This document shows positions 1 to 8,302 of a DNA stretch of 64,000 nucleotides, piece by piece. Each line of letters begins with the position of its first letter. Position 1 is the stretch's first letter. The stretch is taken from NCBI RefSeq assembly GCF_002028425.1, contig NZ_CP020042.1:7353560-7417559 (forward strand), in the 5' to 3' direction. Under the pieces are notes generated by a model. That model saw nothing but the letters and a program-made list of their open reading frames with translations, was not told the DNA's origin and did no database searches. The stretch is from Streptomyces katrae. Its GTDB lineage: Bacteria; Actinomycetota; Actinomycetes; Streptomycetales; Streptomycetaceae. A program made the position numbers and the translations under genes.

Positions 1-307
1 TGGCGGCGAAGCCCATCGCCAGCGTCGAGACGTCGTTCGGGATGAGCCGCATCGTGTCGTAGATGGCGAGCCCCGCGGTGACCGACCCGCCGGGGCTGTT
101 GATGTACAGGCTGATGTCGGAGCGCGGGTCCTGCGCCGACAGCAGCAGCAGCTGCGCGCACACCCGGTTGGCCGACACCTCGTCGACCTGGGTGCCGAGG
201 AAGACGATCCGCTGGTCGAGCAGCCTTGCTGCGAGGTGGTCGTCGAAATGGCCGGGCGGTGTGACGCCCTCCTCCGCGCGGGGCGCGAGCATGGTGAGGG
301 GAATCAT
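1..307 (-). CDS. clpP: ATP-dependent Clp protease proteolytic subunit (5' part only)
   Basis: The reading frame starts at an ATG at 307 on the minus strand, preceded by an AAGGAG Shine-Dalgarno, and runs off the left edge, so only about 102 N-terminal residues are present. It carries the ClpP signatures [28 protein letters not shown] and MGFAA. The catalytic Ser, His and Asp lie beyond the edge. ClpP forms the tetradecameric serine-protease chamber that degrades substrates unfolded by ClpX/ClpA/ClpC in the cytoplasm. Streptomyces carry several clpP paralogues. The divergent N-terminus here does not resemble the usual ClpP1/ClpP2 pair, so it may be an accessory copy, but this cannot be settled from a fragment. 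Confidence 0.93.
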   Translation of the reverse strand, partial: MIPLTMLAPRAEEGVTPPGHFDDHLAARLLDQRIVFLGTQVDEVSANRVCAQLLLLSAQDPRSDISLYINSPGGSVTAGLAIYDTMRLIPNDVSTLAMGFAA

Positions 308-827
308 CTCTTCTCCTTGTCGAGGGCGGGATGCCGTCGACTCCACTCTCGACCTCGGCAACCCCCCGGACGCCGTTGCTCTGCCCCCGGCAGATCCGCC
401 ACGGGCGGACAGGATCGGCTCGGTCTCCAGCAGCAGCTCGTCCTGGAACACCTCGTACAGGAGCCGCCCGTGAAGCCTTCGTGCCAGCCGGGTGAGCTCC
501 GCCCGGGGAAGACAGCCAGCCCTTCATGCTGGGCTTCATCCCAGGGCTGCCCTCGAAGTCCACACACCGGACGAACTTCCGCGGGTCGTTCGGGTTCGAG
601 AAGTAGCCCTCTGCCGCTTCGGGCCCTGTCGCCGTTGTGGGGGCGGCGGGCAGAACCGCCCTGTGATGATCTTGCTCATGGTGGGCCGCCACCGCGGCCA
701 CCGCTGCCTTCGTCCTGTCTCTGCCCGCCACGACCGCGCACGCCGCCCCGGAGCGTGCCGCGGTGTGGCTGCTCCTTTCTTCGGGCCGAAGGCAGGGGGA
801 CCGGCCCCCGTGTGAAGAGGTGCCCTC
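308..827. other. no confident gene; possible decayed coding remnant
   Basis: This stretch contains only frames that look like shadows. On the minus strand, just upstream of clpP, one frame reads [20 protein letters not shown] and another FSNPNDPRKFVRCVDFEG. Both look protein-like, but they sit in different frames and neither is a complete gene. A clpP promoter should lie here, but no clear -10/-35 pair was recognised. Confidence 0.4.
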
Positions 828-1036
828 ATGGCAGAAACGACCGACCGCACCCCCGCCCGCCGCGAAGCCCTCAAACTCTTCCCCCCCGCCCTGCTCACGC
901 CCTCCCGTCCTGCGCCCGCTGCCAGGGCTACGCCCACCGACGCGACACCGCCACCGGCCCCCTACGCGGAACCGGAACCCTGGTCACCGACATGCAGGTC
1001 CTGATGAAGCGCTGCGCACGGGCCGGGCACCGGTGA
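828..1036 (+). pseudogene. small CxxC mobile-element-type protein, frameshifted
   Basis: An ATG at 828, with a GAGG about 9 bases upstream, opens MAETTDRTPARREALKLF. This frame then hits a stop near 1003. In the next frame a typical C-terminus follows, CARCQGYAHRRDTATG then TDMQVLMKRCARAGHR, ending at 1036. A single-base change, possibly in the run of seven C around 884, would join the two. Short proteins with one Cys-x-x-Cys and an ending of this kind are common in Streptomyces integrative elements, but their function is unknown. The stop overlaps the GTG of the next gene. Confidence 0.5.
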
Positions 1037-1331
1037 GGCGCCGGTATGCCCTCGGGGAGAGGCTGCTCGACCGCGACCGCCAGGCCCACGGCGTCATCGT
1101 CGGGGTCTATCCCTCCCCGCTGGTGGTGCGGCTGGTGGACGCCTCGGGGTTCCAGTGGATCGCCCGCACCGTCGACTGCGAGCAGCTCGGCGCACGGCCG
1201 GCCGTCCCCGAGGAGCGGACTTGGCCGGGCCGGGTACCGGTGGACGTACCGCCCACCGAGCTACGGGTGGGGGGAACCAGGTCCTCGCCGGCGGCCCTCT
1301 GGCCGCGATCACCGATCTGCGCTACCGCTAG
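1033..1331 (+). pseudogene. small hypothetical protein, probable frameshift near its C-terminus
   Basis: A GTG at 1033 overlaps the stop of the preceding gene, suggesting coupled translation. The product begins MRRRYALGERLLDRDRQAHG and contains a compact beta-rich stretch (GVIVGVYPSPLVVRLVDASG), like the short DNA-element proteins that usually follow the preceding family. Unshifted, the frame ends at 1350 with an unnatural Pro/Ala tail. After a one-base shift near 1272 it would end GGPLAAITDLRYR at 1331, which looks more native. Function is unknown. Confidence 0.45.
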
Positions 1332-1384
1332 GGCGCCACCCGCACGATGATCCTGGACAACGGGTGTGTCGCCGTCGCGGAACC

Positions 1385-1411
1385 TGCGGGGGCGCGTCTA
1401 CCGCCCCCGCA
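1385..1411. terminator. perfect GC hairpin
   Basis: TGCGGGGGCG at 1385-1394 and its exact complement at 1402-1411 form a 10-bp stem with a 7-base loop. It lies between the small-gene pair and the propeller-like gene. There is no clear T-run, as is usual for actinobacterial terminators. It could equally shape the leader of the downstream gene. Confidence 0.55.
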
Positions 1412-1437
1412 TCTGACCCCGGTCGGCGCCGAGCGCC

Positions 1438-2902
1438 GTGCCGGCGACCGATCTGGAGCAGGACCTGCTGGGACTGATGCGTACCGCGATGTCGGATACG
1501 GAGATCGGGGACTGGGGCCGGGTCTACCGGGAGTCGGTCCAGAAGCTGGGGACCTTGGACGTGGTCCCGGATGCCATCACCGCCCGGCCGGCGACCTCCG
1601 GCTTCAGCTTCGACGACCTGAGGGCGGGCTTCGCGGCCGTCAACGCCGAGCACCTGGCGCAGCCGAGCACGGCGTTGGTGGACCGCGAGGTGGTGGCGGC
1701 GGGGGGATCCGTCGACAGTCCTGAGTTCCTTGCGGGCATGCGTGAGTACGGCTTCGGTGTCACCGTCTTCGACGGGCAGCGCAGGGAGGCCGACGCGCCG
1801 CAGCCGTTCAGCTGCAAGCTGGACTTGGAGAACTTCTACGTCCAGCGGGCGGTGGGCGACCAGTTCGGCGGCAGGGACGAGATCTACTGGTGCTCGACGG
1901 CCTCCAGCGACAAGACTCGGGGGAGGGCCTACCGGTCGGAGGAGTTCGGGGCGGTGAAGACCGGGCAGACCCGCGCCGTCAGCGCGTCGAACCGGACTGT
2001 GTTCGAGGGCTCGGTGGACAAGGCGGTCGTGCTTTCCCTGTCGTGCTGGGAGGCCGACCAGAGCACCAGTGCCTGGTACGACGCGCTGCACCTGTATCTG
2101 CAGAAGATGGCCGAGTACCTCTTCGACACGATCACATGGGGGATCTCACCCAGATGCCGGGAGCCGGCCTGGTCGGCCGGCTGGGTGAGCTCAACCTGAT
2201 GGGCATCATTTTGCTGGAGCATCTGCGCAACGACGATGATCTGTCCTGTGAGCGGGCGATCGTGCTGGACCGGACCGACCTGGCGATCCTGTCCCACCGC
2301 TCCAGCGCGAACTGGCACTTCGACGGTGGCGGCCATCACGTGCTGAAGGTGAAGTACACCGGTGACAAGGTGCCCTTCCCCTCCGGCACCCTGGAATACG
2401 CCGTCCGCACCGGGGAGAGCTGGGGCGCGCCGATCGCGCTGCCGTGGGAGAGCATCACACCGCCCGCCCTGTGCTCGTACAAGGGCCAGCTGTATGCCTC
2501 GTTCGTGCAGTCGGACGGCGCGGTGCTGTGGTCGCGCCTGGAAAACGGGACGTGGCGCAAGCCTGCGGAGGTCGGGGGAGATTACAGCCACCGGGCCCCC
2601 GCCCTGGGAGTAGCCACCGGCAAGCTCCACTACGCCGTCACCGGCACCGACTCCAAGCTGTACACCCGTGCCTTCGACGAGGCCACCTCATCATGGGGGC
2701 CCACGGCGTAGCCCTGGCCGACCCCGGCGGCAAACTGTGGATGTTCTTCCGTGCCGTCAACGGTGCACTTCTCGCGGCGACCCACAGCAACAACGCCTGG
2801 AGCGGCTACCACAACATCAACACCACCACCCCGCCGACCATGCCGGACGAGCCGGCCGCGGCCTCCTACAACAACAAGCTGTACGTGATGTACCGCCGCT
2901 GA
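1438..2902 (+). pseudogene. beta-propeller/tachylectin-like repeat protein, broken by two frameshifts
   Basis: Read across three frames this gives one protein of about 485 residues. The first frame runs from GTG 1438 to about 2140 (an N-terminal domain with EIYWCSTASSDK and SEEFGAVKTGQTR). The second runs to about 2695, and the third ends NNKLYVMYRR at 2902. The second half carries repeats of the type Trp-Gly-x-Pro, GKLxYAVTGTDSK and KLWMFFRAVNG, spaced about 45-50 residues apart, as in beta-propeller or tachylectin-like folds. The second shift coincides with a run of five G near 2695. The last ten or so residues are shared with the remnant at 6519-7104. The gene converges on a chaplin gene. 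The ligand is unknown. Confidence 0.6.
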
Positions 2903-3101
2903 CCCCGACCAGTGTCCGTAAGAAGCCGGCCGAGAGCGGCTCCTGGTGAGGACCCGGGGGGAGGGCCGCCGGGGCGGAGGCGGCTACGAGGGTGGCGGCC
3001 CCAACAGCACCCCACGGCACCATCAGTGCGGAACGGCCCCGTGATCGGTAGGACGGGTCGCTTGTGCTCACGGCGGAGCCGATTCCGTATACCCGAAGAC
3101 T

Positions 3102-3176
3102 GCAGCGCACAGCCCGGCACGCATCTGCCTCCCCTTGGAGGATGGAGGGCGATTCCGGTGCCGGGCTGTGTGCTGC
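3102..3176 (-). terminator. long stem-loop downstream of chaplin copy 1
   Basis: CAGCGCACAGCCCGGCAC (3103-3120) pairs with GTGCCGGGCTGTGTGCTG (3158-3175). One pair in 18 is changed, to G-T, and a flanking G-C pair extends the stem. The loop is 37 bases. The same stem follows the second chaplin (5825-5904) although the loops differ, so the stem itself appears to be kept. It lies about 60 bases beyond the chaplin stop and probably acts as a terminator or mRNA 3' stabiliser. Confidence 0.65.
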
Positions 3177-3235
3177 GGCTGGTTCACACGGTGGTCTGGC
3201 GGCGCGAAGTGCGCCGGGTCCAGGGCCGGGTGGTG

Positions 3236-3523
3236 TCAGTTGTCGCCGTGCTGCTGGCCCTTGTAGTGGCCGTCCTTGTGCCCGCCGTCGTTGATGCAGA
3301 CGTTGCCGAAGGCGGGGTTGAGGATGCCGACGATGTTGACGGTGTTGCCGCAGATGTTGACGGGGATGTGGATGGGGACCTGGACGACGTTGCCGGACAG
3401 GACGCCGGGGGAGCCGATGGCGGCGCCTTCGGCGGTGGCGTCGGCGGCGGCGATGCCGGCCCCGCCTGCCAGGACGACACCGGCGGCGGCGGTAGCGGCT
3501 GCGGCCTTGGCGATACGGAACAT
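3236..3523 (-). CDS. short chaplin (surface-active aerial hyphae protein), copy 1
   Basis: This 95-residue product starts at ATG 3523, chosen because an AAGGAG lies 8 bases upstream; an upstream in-frame start at 3577 lacks this support. A signal peptide rich in Ala/Gly/Val ends near AAADA. The single chaplin domain follows: GAAIGSPGVLSGNVVQVP, IHIPVNICGNTVNIVG and LNPAFGNVCIN, with the two conserved Cys of short chaplins. The Lys/His/Gly-rich tail GHKDGHYKGQQHGDN is unusual. Short chaplins are secreted, assemble into amyloid fibrils at the air-water interface and coat aerial hyphae and spores with the rodlins. The mature region is nearly identical to copy 2. Confidence 0.93.
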   Translation of the reverse strand: MFRIAKAAAATAAAGVVLAGGAGIAAADATAEGAAIGSPGVLSGNVVQVPIHIPVNICGNTVNIVGILNPAFGNVCINDGGHKDGHYKGQQHGDN

Positions 3524-4086
3524 CGAAATTCTCCTTGAGCTCACGACTTGCCGGGGAACCCAGCTCGGACGACGCACCCCACAACCGCCCGAACCGCCGG
3601 GCCGTTACGGGCACTGGGCCGAATCGGTGACCTGATTCCGGCGTGTGGCTTACAAGCTCTGCCCTGACCGCTACGACATCCGGACCGCCTGCCTCGGACG
3701 GTGGCGGGAGCGGTAGTACTACCGGGCCGCCCCCACACCAGTCCGGGCCCGCTCGCTGTCAGTGGTCGACAATGCAAGCGCGTTGATTGCGGCCTTGAAT
3801 CCCCCTACCAGGCGCTGCGTTCAGTCTGACTTCAGTGTCGCTCGGCTTGACTTGTTTTCAAGATCGCGGGTCTGAGTCCTTGATCCTTGTGGCTCTCCAA
3901 CAGCTGGATTGATTCCGGCAGTGGTCCCGCCGGAGGCGGCCCGCTACCGGTCTCGGAGGCGCATTGGCCTCGTACTTCCCGGTGGGAGCGACGTTCGCTC
4001 GATTGGGGGGAAGTGTCGCTTGCGCGAACCGCAAGGCTCTGGCCAGTAGTCCTGGCTCACATCTGTTCTTGTGAGAGGGGAGCGTT
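3524..4086. other. intergenic region between chaplin and cold-shock-like gene
   Basis: This region of about 560 bases holds the 5' regions of the divergent chaplin (minus) and cold-shock-like gene (plus). No frame looks coding on either strand. It is somewhat less G+C rich around 3780-3900 (ttgacttgttttcaag) than its surroundings, consistent with promoter DNA. No promoter could be assigned with confidence. Confidence 0.5.
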
Positions 4087-4323
4087 GTGCCCAGGGGGAC
4101 TGTGAAGTGGTTCGATCCGAAGGCGGGAGTTGGTGTCATCGCATGGGGCGACGGCGAACCGGACGCCGTTGTGTACCCCTCAGCCATCCAGCTCTGTTGT
4201 CGTGCACGCACTCTGGTGGCGACCGAGGCTGTCACCCTCGACGTGATCAAAGACTCTCAGGGAGTCTGGGCGGCAAACGTGCGCCGGACAGGGCCTTGCT
4301 GTGGAGGCCACACATCGCCGTGA
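4087..4323 (+). CDS. cold-shock-domain-like protein with altered nucleic-acid-binding motifs
   Basis: This 78-residue product starts at GTG 4087, preceded by GAGGGGAG. The opening PRGTVKWFDPKAGVGVIAW matches the first strands of a cold-shock domain. In typical CspA-type proteins RNP1 is KGFGFI and RNP2 is VFVHF, and their aromatic side chains stack on RNA or ssDNA. Here RNP1 reads AGVGVI and the RNP2 region reads AVVYPSAI, so most of these aromatics are gone. Length and fold signals fit a single OB-fold domain plus a short Cys-containing tail. It may be a degenerate or specialised paralogue rather than an RNA chaperone. Confidence 0.65.
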   Translation: MPRGTVKWFDPKAGVGVIAWGDGEPDAVVYPSAIQLCCRARTLVATEAVTLDVIKDSQGVWAANVRRTGPCCGGHTSP

Positions 4324-5071
4324 GCAATACACGGCGTCCGAGCGGCGGTCGACGCGGCAGCACGGCCAGCCGCTCATCCCGGGCCGCTCGCGCACGACCT
4401 GGACGTAGCTCTGGCTGCCGAACCCGCGGACGACCCAGCACGGGGACGCCCGGGCGCTCCAGCCAGCCCCTGAGCCGGGCCGGCAAGGTGTCCTTCTCGC
4501 AGGCCGGCTGCAGGGCGGTCGCCTGGCCGGCGGTCCGGTCCAGGGCGAACCAGTCAGGAACAGTCCGGAGGAAGGCGCCGGCGTCCGGTCACGCCTGTGT
4601 ACATGGACCACCGCGATGAGCTCCGCGTGCGGGCGGTGCATCGCGACCTCGACGAGCAGCTGCTGCCCGCCGGCGCAGGCGAGGCCGCAGCGTAGACGAG
4701 ACTGGAGAAGCGTGCGGTGACGAACGCCGCCGCGACGAGGCTCGGGCCGAGGGGGCGGAGGCGATCGAGCTGGTCGTCATGGATCCGCCTTCATGTGCGG
4801 GTGGGTGACCTTGTGAAGGGCCCAACCGGCCGGGTGGCGGGGGGATACGCGGCCGAGCGGGCACGCGCGGCGGACCTGTCGCGGGAGCCCGAGCCTGATG
4901 CCTGACGCCTGATGCCGCGTCGGCTGGGCGTACGGACCCTTCCACCCGCGCCACCGCAGGGGCGGATTCTCGGAGACCGGACAAGATCAGCCGACGGGCC
5001 CGGCCCGTGAAAGGCTGGTGCCGCGGGACCACTTGGCCGCGCCATCCCTCTTCGAGAGCAGGTACGACGAC
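4324..5071. other. no intact gene; decayed fragments
   Basis: No complete gene was recognised in these 750 bases. On the minus strand short protein-like stretches occur in different frames, for example FALDRTAGQATALQPACEKD and DAVYCSRRC, the latter resembling a zinc-ribbon fragment. None has a start, a stop and a consistent frame together, so they are probably remnants. The upstream region of the Nudix gene lies at the right end. Confidence 0.4.
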
Positions 5072-5602
5072 ATGCGATGGACCATCCACGGCGAGCGCAC
5101 GGTGCACGACACGCCCTGGGTGCGGTTGCGTTCGCTGGACGTGGAGCAGCCGGACGGCGCGCGGGTCGACTACCACGTCGTACGGCTGCGGGACCTGGCC
5201 GTGACGGCGGCGGTCGACGAGCGGCAGCGGGTGCTGATGATGTGGCGCCACCGCTTCGTCACGGACACCTGGGCGTGGGAGTTGCCGATGGGGCTGGTCG
5301 AGGACGGCGAGAGCCCCGCCACCGCCGCCGGCCGGGAGCTGGAGGAGGAAACGGGGTGGCGGCCGCAGGGCCTGCGGGAGCTGATCTACGCGGAGCCGGC
5401 GGCCGGGATCACCGACGCGCGGCACTTTGTGTTCCGCACGGACGACGCCCGGCGCGTCGGTGAGCCGACCGAACGCAACGAGTCGGACCGGGTGGAATGG
5501 ATCCCGCTGGCCGACATCCCCGGCATGATCGCCCGCCGGGAGATCGTCAGCAGCGCGACGCTGGTGGGCGTGATGGCGCTCCTGCTGGACGGCATGGCCT
5601 GA
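5072..5602 (+). CDS. Nudix hydrolase
   Basis: This 176-residue product is full length for a small Nudix enzyme. Residues 74-96 form the Nudix box GX5EX7REUXEEXGU: GLVEDGESP is followed by GRELEEETGW, with the metal-binding glutamates present. The fold preceding it (VTAAVDERQRVLMMWRH) and the following AGITDARHFVF fit an ADP-ribose/nucleoside-diphosphate pyrophosphohydrolase. The substrate cannot be told from sequence. ATG 5072 is preferred because alignable sequence begins there and AGCAGG lies upstream; an in-frame start at 5018 would add 18 residues. The gene stands alone. Confidence 0.88.
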   Translation: MRWTIHGERTVHDTPWVRLRSLDVEQPDGARVDYHVVRLRDLAVTAAVDERQRVLMMWRHRFVTDTWAWELPMGLVEDGESPATAAGRELEEETGWRPQGLRELIYAEPAAGITDARHFVFRTDDARRVGEPTERNESDRVEWIPLADIPGMIARREIVSSATLVGVMALLLDGMA

Positions 5603-5824
5603 GCCGGCCGCCCGTGCCCCCCCGCCCGCCGCCCACCGGAGGGGTGCGCTCTCGCGACGCGGACCGCCCAGACCGTCGTCTCTTCGCGTACGCCTCACGG
5701 CGAGCCGCACTCCACGGCGTCTGCTCAGCGGGCAGGGAGCGTCATTCGAAGCGTGGCGCCTTCCTGTCTGCTCCCGGTGATTGAGGGGTAAGGGCGGAGC
5801 CGTTTCGTTTTCATCGCGGGAACT
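5603..5824. other. intergenic region upstream of the second chaplin stem-loop
   Basis: No gene is seen here. The right part (from about 5785) resembles the sequence beyond the first chaplin's stem-loop, including GGCGGAGCCG and CTGCAGCGCACAGCCC. The chaplin duplication therefore includes downstream DNA. Confidence 0.45.
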
Positions 5825-5904
5825 GCAGCGCACAGCCCGATACGGGAGCCGGCCTGCCCTTGGACGACGTGCGGGAGGCCGATCGGTACCGGGCTGTGCG
5901 CTGC
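5825..5904 (-). terminator. long stem-loop downstream of chaplin copy 2
   Basis: CAGCGCACAGCCCGATAC (5826-5843) pairs with GTACCGGGCTGTGCGCTG (5886-5903) with one mismatch. A flanking G-C pair extends the stem, and the loop is 42 bases. The position relative to the chaplin stop matches copy 1 while the loop sequence differs. The likely role is a terminator or 3' stabiliser. Confidence 0.65.
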
Positions 5905-5969
5905 TGCTGGTTCACTCGGCGGTCTGGGGTGACGGCGCGAAGTGTGCCGGGTCCAGGGCCGGGTGTTGG

Positions 5970-6257
5970 TCAGTATTCGCCGTGCTGCTGGCCCTTGTAG
6001 TGGCCGTCCTTGAGGCCGCCGTCGTTGATGCAGACGTTGCCGAAGGCGGGGTTGAGGATGCCGACGATGTTGACAGTGTTGCCGCAGATGTTGACGGGGA
6101 TGTGGATGGGGACCTGGACGACGTTGCCGGACAGGACGCCGGGGGAGCCGATGGCGGCGCCTTCGGCGGTGGCGTCGGCGGCGGCCGTGCCGACCCCGCC
6201 TGCCAGGACGGCGCCAGCGGCGGCGGTAAGGGCTACGGCCTTGGCGATACGGGACAT
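5970..6257 (-). CDS. short chaplin, copy 2
   Basis: This 95-residue product starts at ATG 6257 with AAGGAG 6 bases upstream; a GTG immediately before it is a possible alternative. The signal peptide is MSRIAKAVALTAAAGAVLAG and the probable cleavage is after TAAADA. The mature chaplin domain matches copy 1 through two Cys (NICGNTV, FGNVCIN), and the tail is GLKDGHYKGQQHGEY. Differences from copy 1 are concentrated in the signal peptide and the tail. The protein should be exported and assemble on the hyphal surface. It lies downstream of, and in the same direction as, a propeller-like remnant, whereas copy 1 converges on its propeller-like gene. Confidence 0.93.
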   Translation of the reverse strand: MSRIAKAVALTAAAGAVLAGGVGTAAADATAEGAAIGSPGVLSGNVVQVPIHIPVNICGNTVNIVGILNPAFGNVCINDGGLKDGHYKGQQHGEY

Positions 6258-6518
6258 CACAATCTCCTTGAACTAATGATTCCTGGGAAGACAGCACGGA
6301 CGACGCAGCCCATAACCGCCCGGGCAGCGAGCCCGTCACGGCCGCTGAGCCGAAACGGTGACCTGCGCCCTGCCCGGCGACCCGGTCCCCGACGGCCTCC
6401 GTGTCTCCGCTTCCGCCGCCCGCTCCCGCTCCACCCCACCCCCCTTCCAAGCGCGTCGGGGCGGCTGCCAGACACATCAAAAGCGGGGCGAGGCGCGGCA
6501 GCGGGGGAGGCTGGTGGG

Positions 6519-7104
6519 TCAGCGGCGGTACATCACATATAGCTTGTTGTCGTTGGAGGCTGCGGTCGGTTCGTCCATCGGCCGGGCGGCTCCCAGGGGG
6601 CCGACGTGGTGCAGGGCGCTCCATCCGATGGTGTGGCTCGCGGCGTTCAGGGCGCCGTCTCCGGTGCGCAGGAAGATCCACAGTTTCCTGTCGTGGGCGG
6701 CGAGGGCGGGGCCGTGCGAAGTGCCCCAGCCGGTGATGGCGCCGTGGCTGTCCCAGTTTTCGCCGCCGCCGGCCGTCGCGCTGGAGTACACCTTGGCGTC
6801 GGTTCCGCGGGTGGTCCGCCACAGATAGCCGCCGTGGGGGGCCATCGCGACGGGGTTGTCGACGGTCCATTTCAGGTTGTCCTCGAGGACGTCGCGCCAG
6901 CGGGTGCCGTCGGTGAGGTTCAGGTAGGGCCTTCGGTCGGCGCCGATCTCGGTGAGCCAGACCCAGTCCTGGAACTGCGCCAGGGAGGGGGCGCAGACGG
7001 GTGTGTGTCCCTCGAACTTCACTGCCGTGCTCCAGGAACTGCCGTTGAAGTGCGTCGCCACAGTGTTTTGTTGGTGCCGGTGACGGCGTAGTACAGCTTG
7101 CCGT
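6519..7104 (-). pseudogene. 3' remnant of a beta-propeller-like protein
   Basis: On the minus strand the frame ends NDNKLYVMYRR, like the gene at 1438-2902. It contains the same repeat elements (WVWLTEIGADRRPYLNL, GGYLWRTTRGTDAKVYSS, KLWIFLRTGDGALNAASH). A frameshift near 7060 separates GKLYYAVTGTNKTLWR from HFNGSSWSTAVKFEG. The N-terminal half found in the other copy is missing; instead the frame joins a truncated flavin-oxidoreductase gene at about 7105. It is non-functional as an independent gene unless the fusion is expressed. Confidence 0.6.
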
Positions 7105-7375
7105 GAGCGGCGCGGCCGCTGACGGCGATCTGCGGGGCGGGGTCGAGCCCGCTGCCCGTCGGATCGGAGAAGAGCAGGGCGACCCTGCCGTCCCGGCGGA
7201 TGTTGAACGCCTTCTGCGCGAACGCGAGGGAGGTGGTCAACAGCAGCGTGCCGTCCGGCCTGCGCTTCACCGCCGTCGGCCAGGCAGCCGGGGTGCCGTC
7301 CTTGCCCAGGGTGGCGAACTCGCAGGTGCGGTAGGCGTCCAAGACGTCGAGCGGCGCCGAGGCGAGGACGCTCAC
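7105..7375 (-). pseudogene. pyridoxamine 5'-phosphate oxidase-like protein, truncated and fused
   Basis: GTG 7375 overlaps the TGA of the upstream hemerythrin-like gene (GTGA), indicating coupled translation. About 90 residues match the N-terminal part of the split-barrel PNPOx/F420-binding family (LDVLDAYRTCEFATLGKDG, AWPTAVKRRPDGTLLLTTS, AFNIRRDGRVALLFSDP). The usual C-terminal third of this fold is absent. After ISGRA the frame continues directly into AHGKLYYAVTGTN, which belongs to the propeller-like family, and stops at 7019. This looks like an illegitimate recombination or deletion joint. Confidence 0.65.
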
Positions 7376-8076
7376 CGGGCTGCCCCACCGTCGAGCGGGG
7401 CGCGCAGGGTGCGGCAGGCGGCGGCGTACTGGCGCCGGCCGAAGGCCCGCCACATCAGGCGGCCGATCAGGGGTGCCCTGTCCAGGAAGTAGGCCCGCTC
7501 CTGCGGGTCCGTGTCCTCGAGGAGAGCGCCGAGGGCCAGCAGGAGCTTGTCCTTGGGAACCGTCTCCATGCCCCGGCGGCCCACCGCGTCCCACTCGGCG
7601 ACCGACAGGTGCTCCTCGACCAGGGGCAGGACCAGCCGCTCCTCGTCGTCGAGGTGCTCCAGGAGAGCGCACCGGTGCTCCTCCAGAGCCCCTGCGAGCT
7701 CCTCGGCAGCCGCCCGGCCGGGGCTCCGCTGCCAGGCGGGCGCTCGGTCGGTGACCTCGGCCAGGCTCCGGTCGATCCGAGCGTGCTGCTCCTCCATGCG
7801 CACGACGATGTCCGTGCCCTCGGCGACCGCCTCGGCCCGCCCGCGCAGCAGCGGCCAGATCGTCTCGTCCTCGACGGTGTGGTGGTGGTGCAGCCCGGTG
7901 ACGTACTCGGCCAGGTGCGCGCCGACGATCGCGGCCCGCTCCGTCGCGCCTTCGGGTACGGCCCGCACCAAGCGGGGAAGCAGGGCCGACTCGCGCCGGA
8001 AGACGCGGTGCACGACGACCATCTCGTGGGTGTACGGGCGCCCGGGGGAGGGGCTGGGGGTGCTGCTGTGGGACAC
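7372..8076 (-). CDS. hemerythrin HHE-domain protein
   Basis: The product has 234 residues from a GTG at 8076 with GGAG about 9 bases upstream. His and acidic ligands for a di-iron site appear in order: EMVVVHRVF, GLHHHHTVEDETIWP, MEEQHARID and LEEHRCALLEHLDDEE. The C-terminal tail (about residues 160-230) is typical of actinobacterial hemerythrin-like proteins. These bind O2 or NO or act in redox and iron handling in the cytoplasm; the precise role is not shown. The stop overlaps the start of the truncated flavin-protein gene, so the two once formed an operon. Confidence 0.88.
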   Translation of the reverse strand: MSHSSTPSPSPGRPYTHEMVVVHRVFRRESALLPRLVRAVPEGATERAAIVGAHLAEYVTGLHHHHTVEDETIWPLLRGRAEAVAEGTDIVVRMEEQHARIDRSLAEVTDRAPAWQRSPGRAAAEELAGALEEHRCALLEHLDDEERLVLPLVEEHLSVAEWDAVGRRGMETVPKDKLLLALGALLEDTDPQERAYFLDRAPLIGRLMWRAFGRRQYAAACRTLRAPLDGGAAR

Positions 8077-8302
8077 GCTCGAATGCTCCGGGTGATCGAT
8101 GGCGGAACGGGCGGGAGCAGCGTGCCGAGCGCCGCTTGGCGTTCACTGCGCCCCCACTTGACGCTGGCTTGGCGGGCACGCGGAGTCCGTGCCTCCGACG
8201 CTGCCGCCCCGACGTTCCGTCCCTCCCTCAAACACCCTCTGAGCAGGTACGTTTACCCGTCGTCCAGTGATCGTTCCAGTCATCTCCGGTACATTCGCCG
8301 AC

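Noticed and set aside
63..1036. Several plus-strand frames at the left edge (63-473, 236-1036)
   Set aside because: The minus strand encodes ClpP here; the plus frames are antisense shadows and lack any family match. Only the region after 828 shows a real plus-strand gene.
5725..6870. A 381-residue minus-strand frame covering the chaplin 2 region
   Set aside because: It is a different frame from the chaplin and propeller genes, composed of Arg/His/Pro runs; no support.
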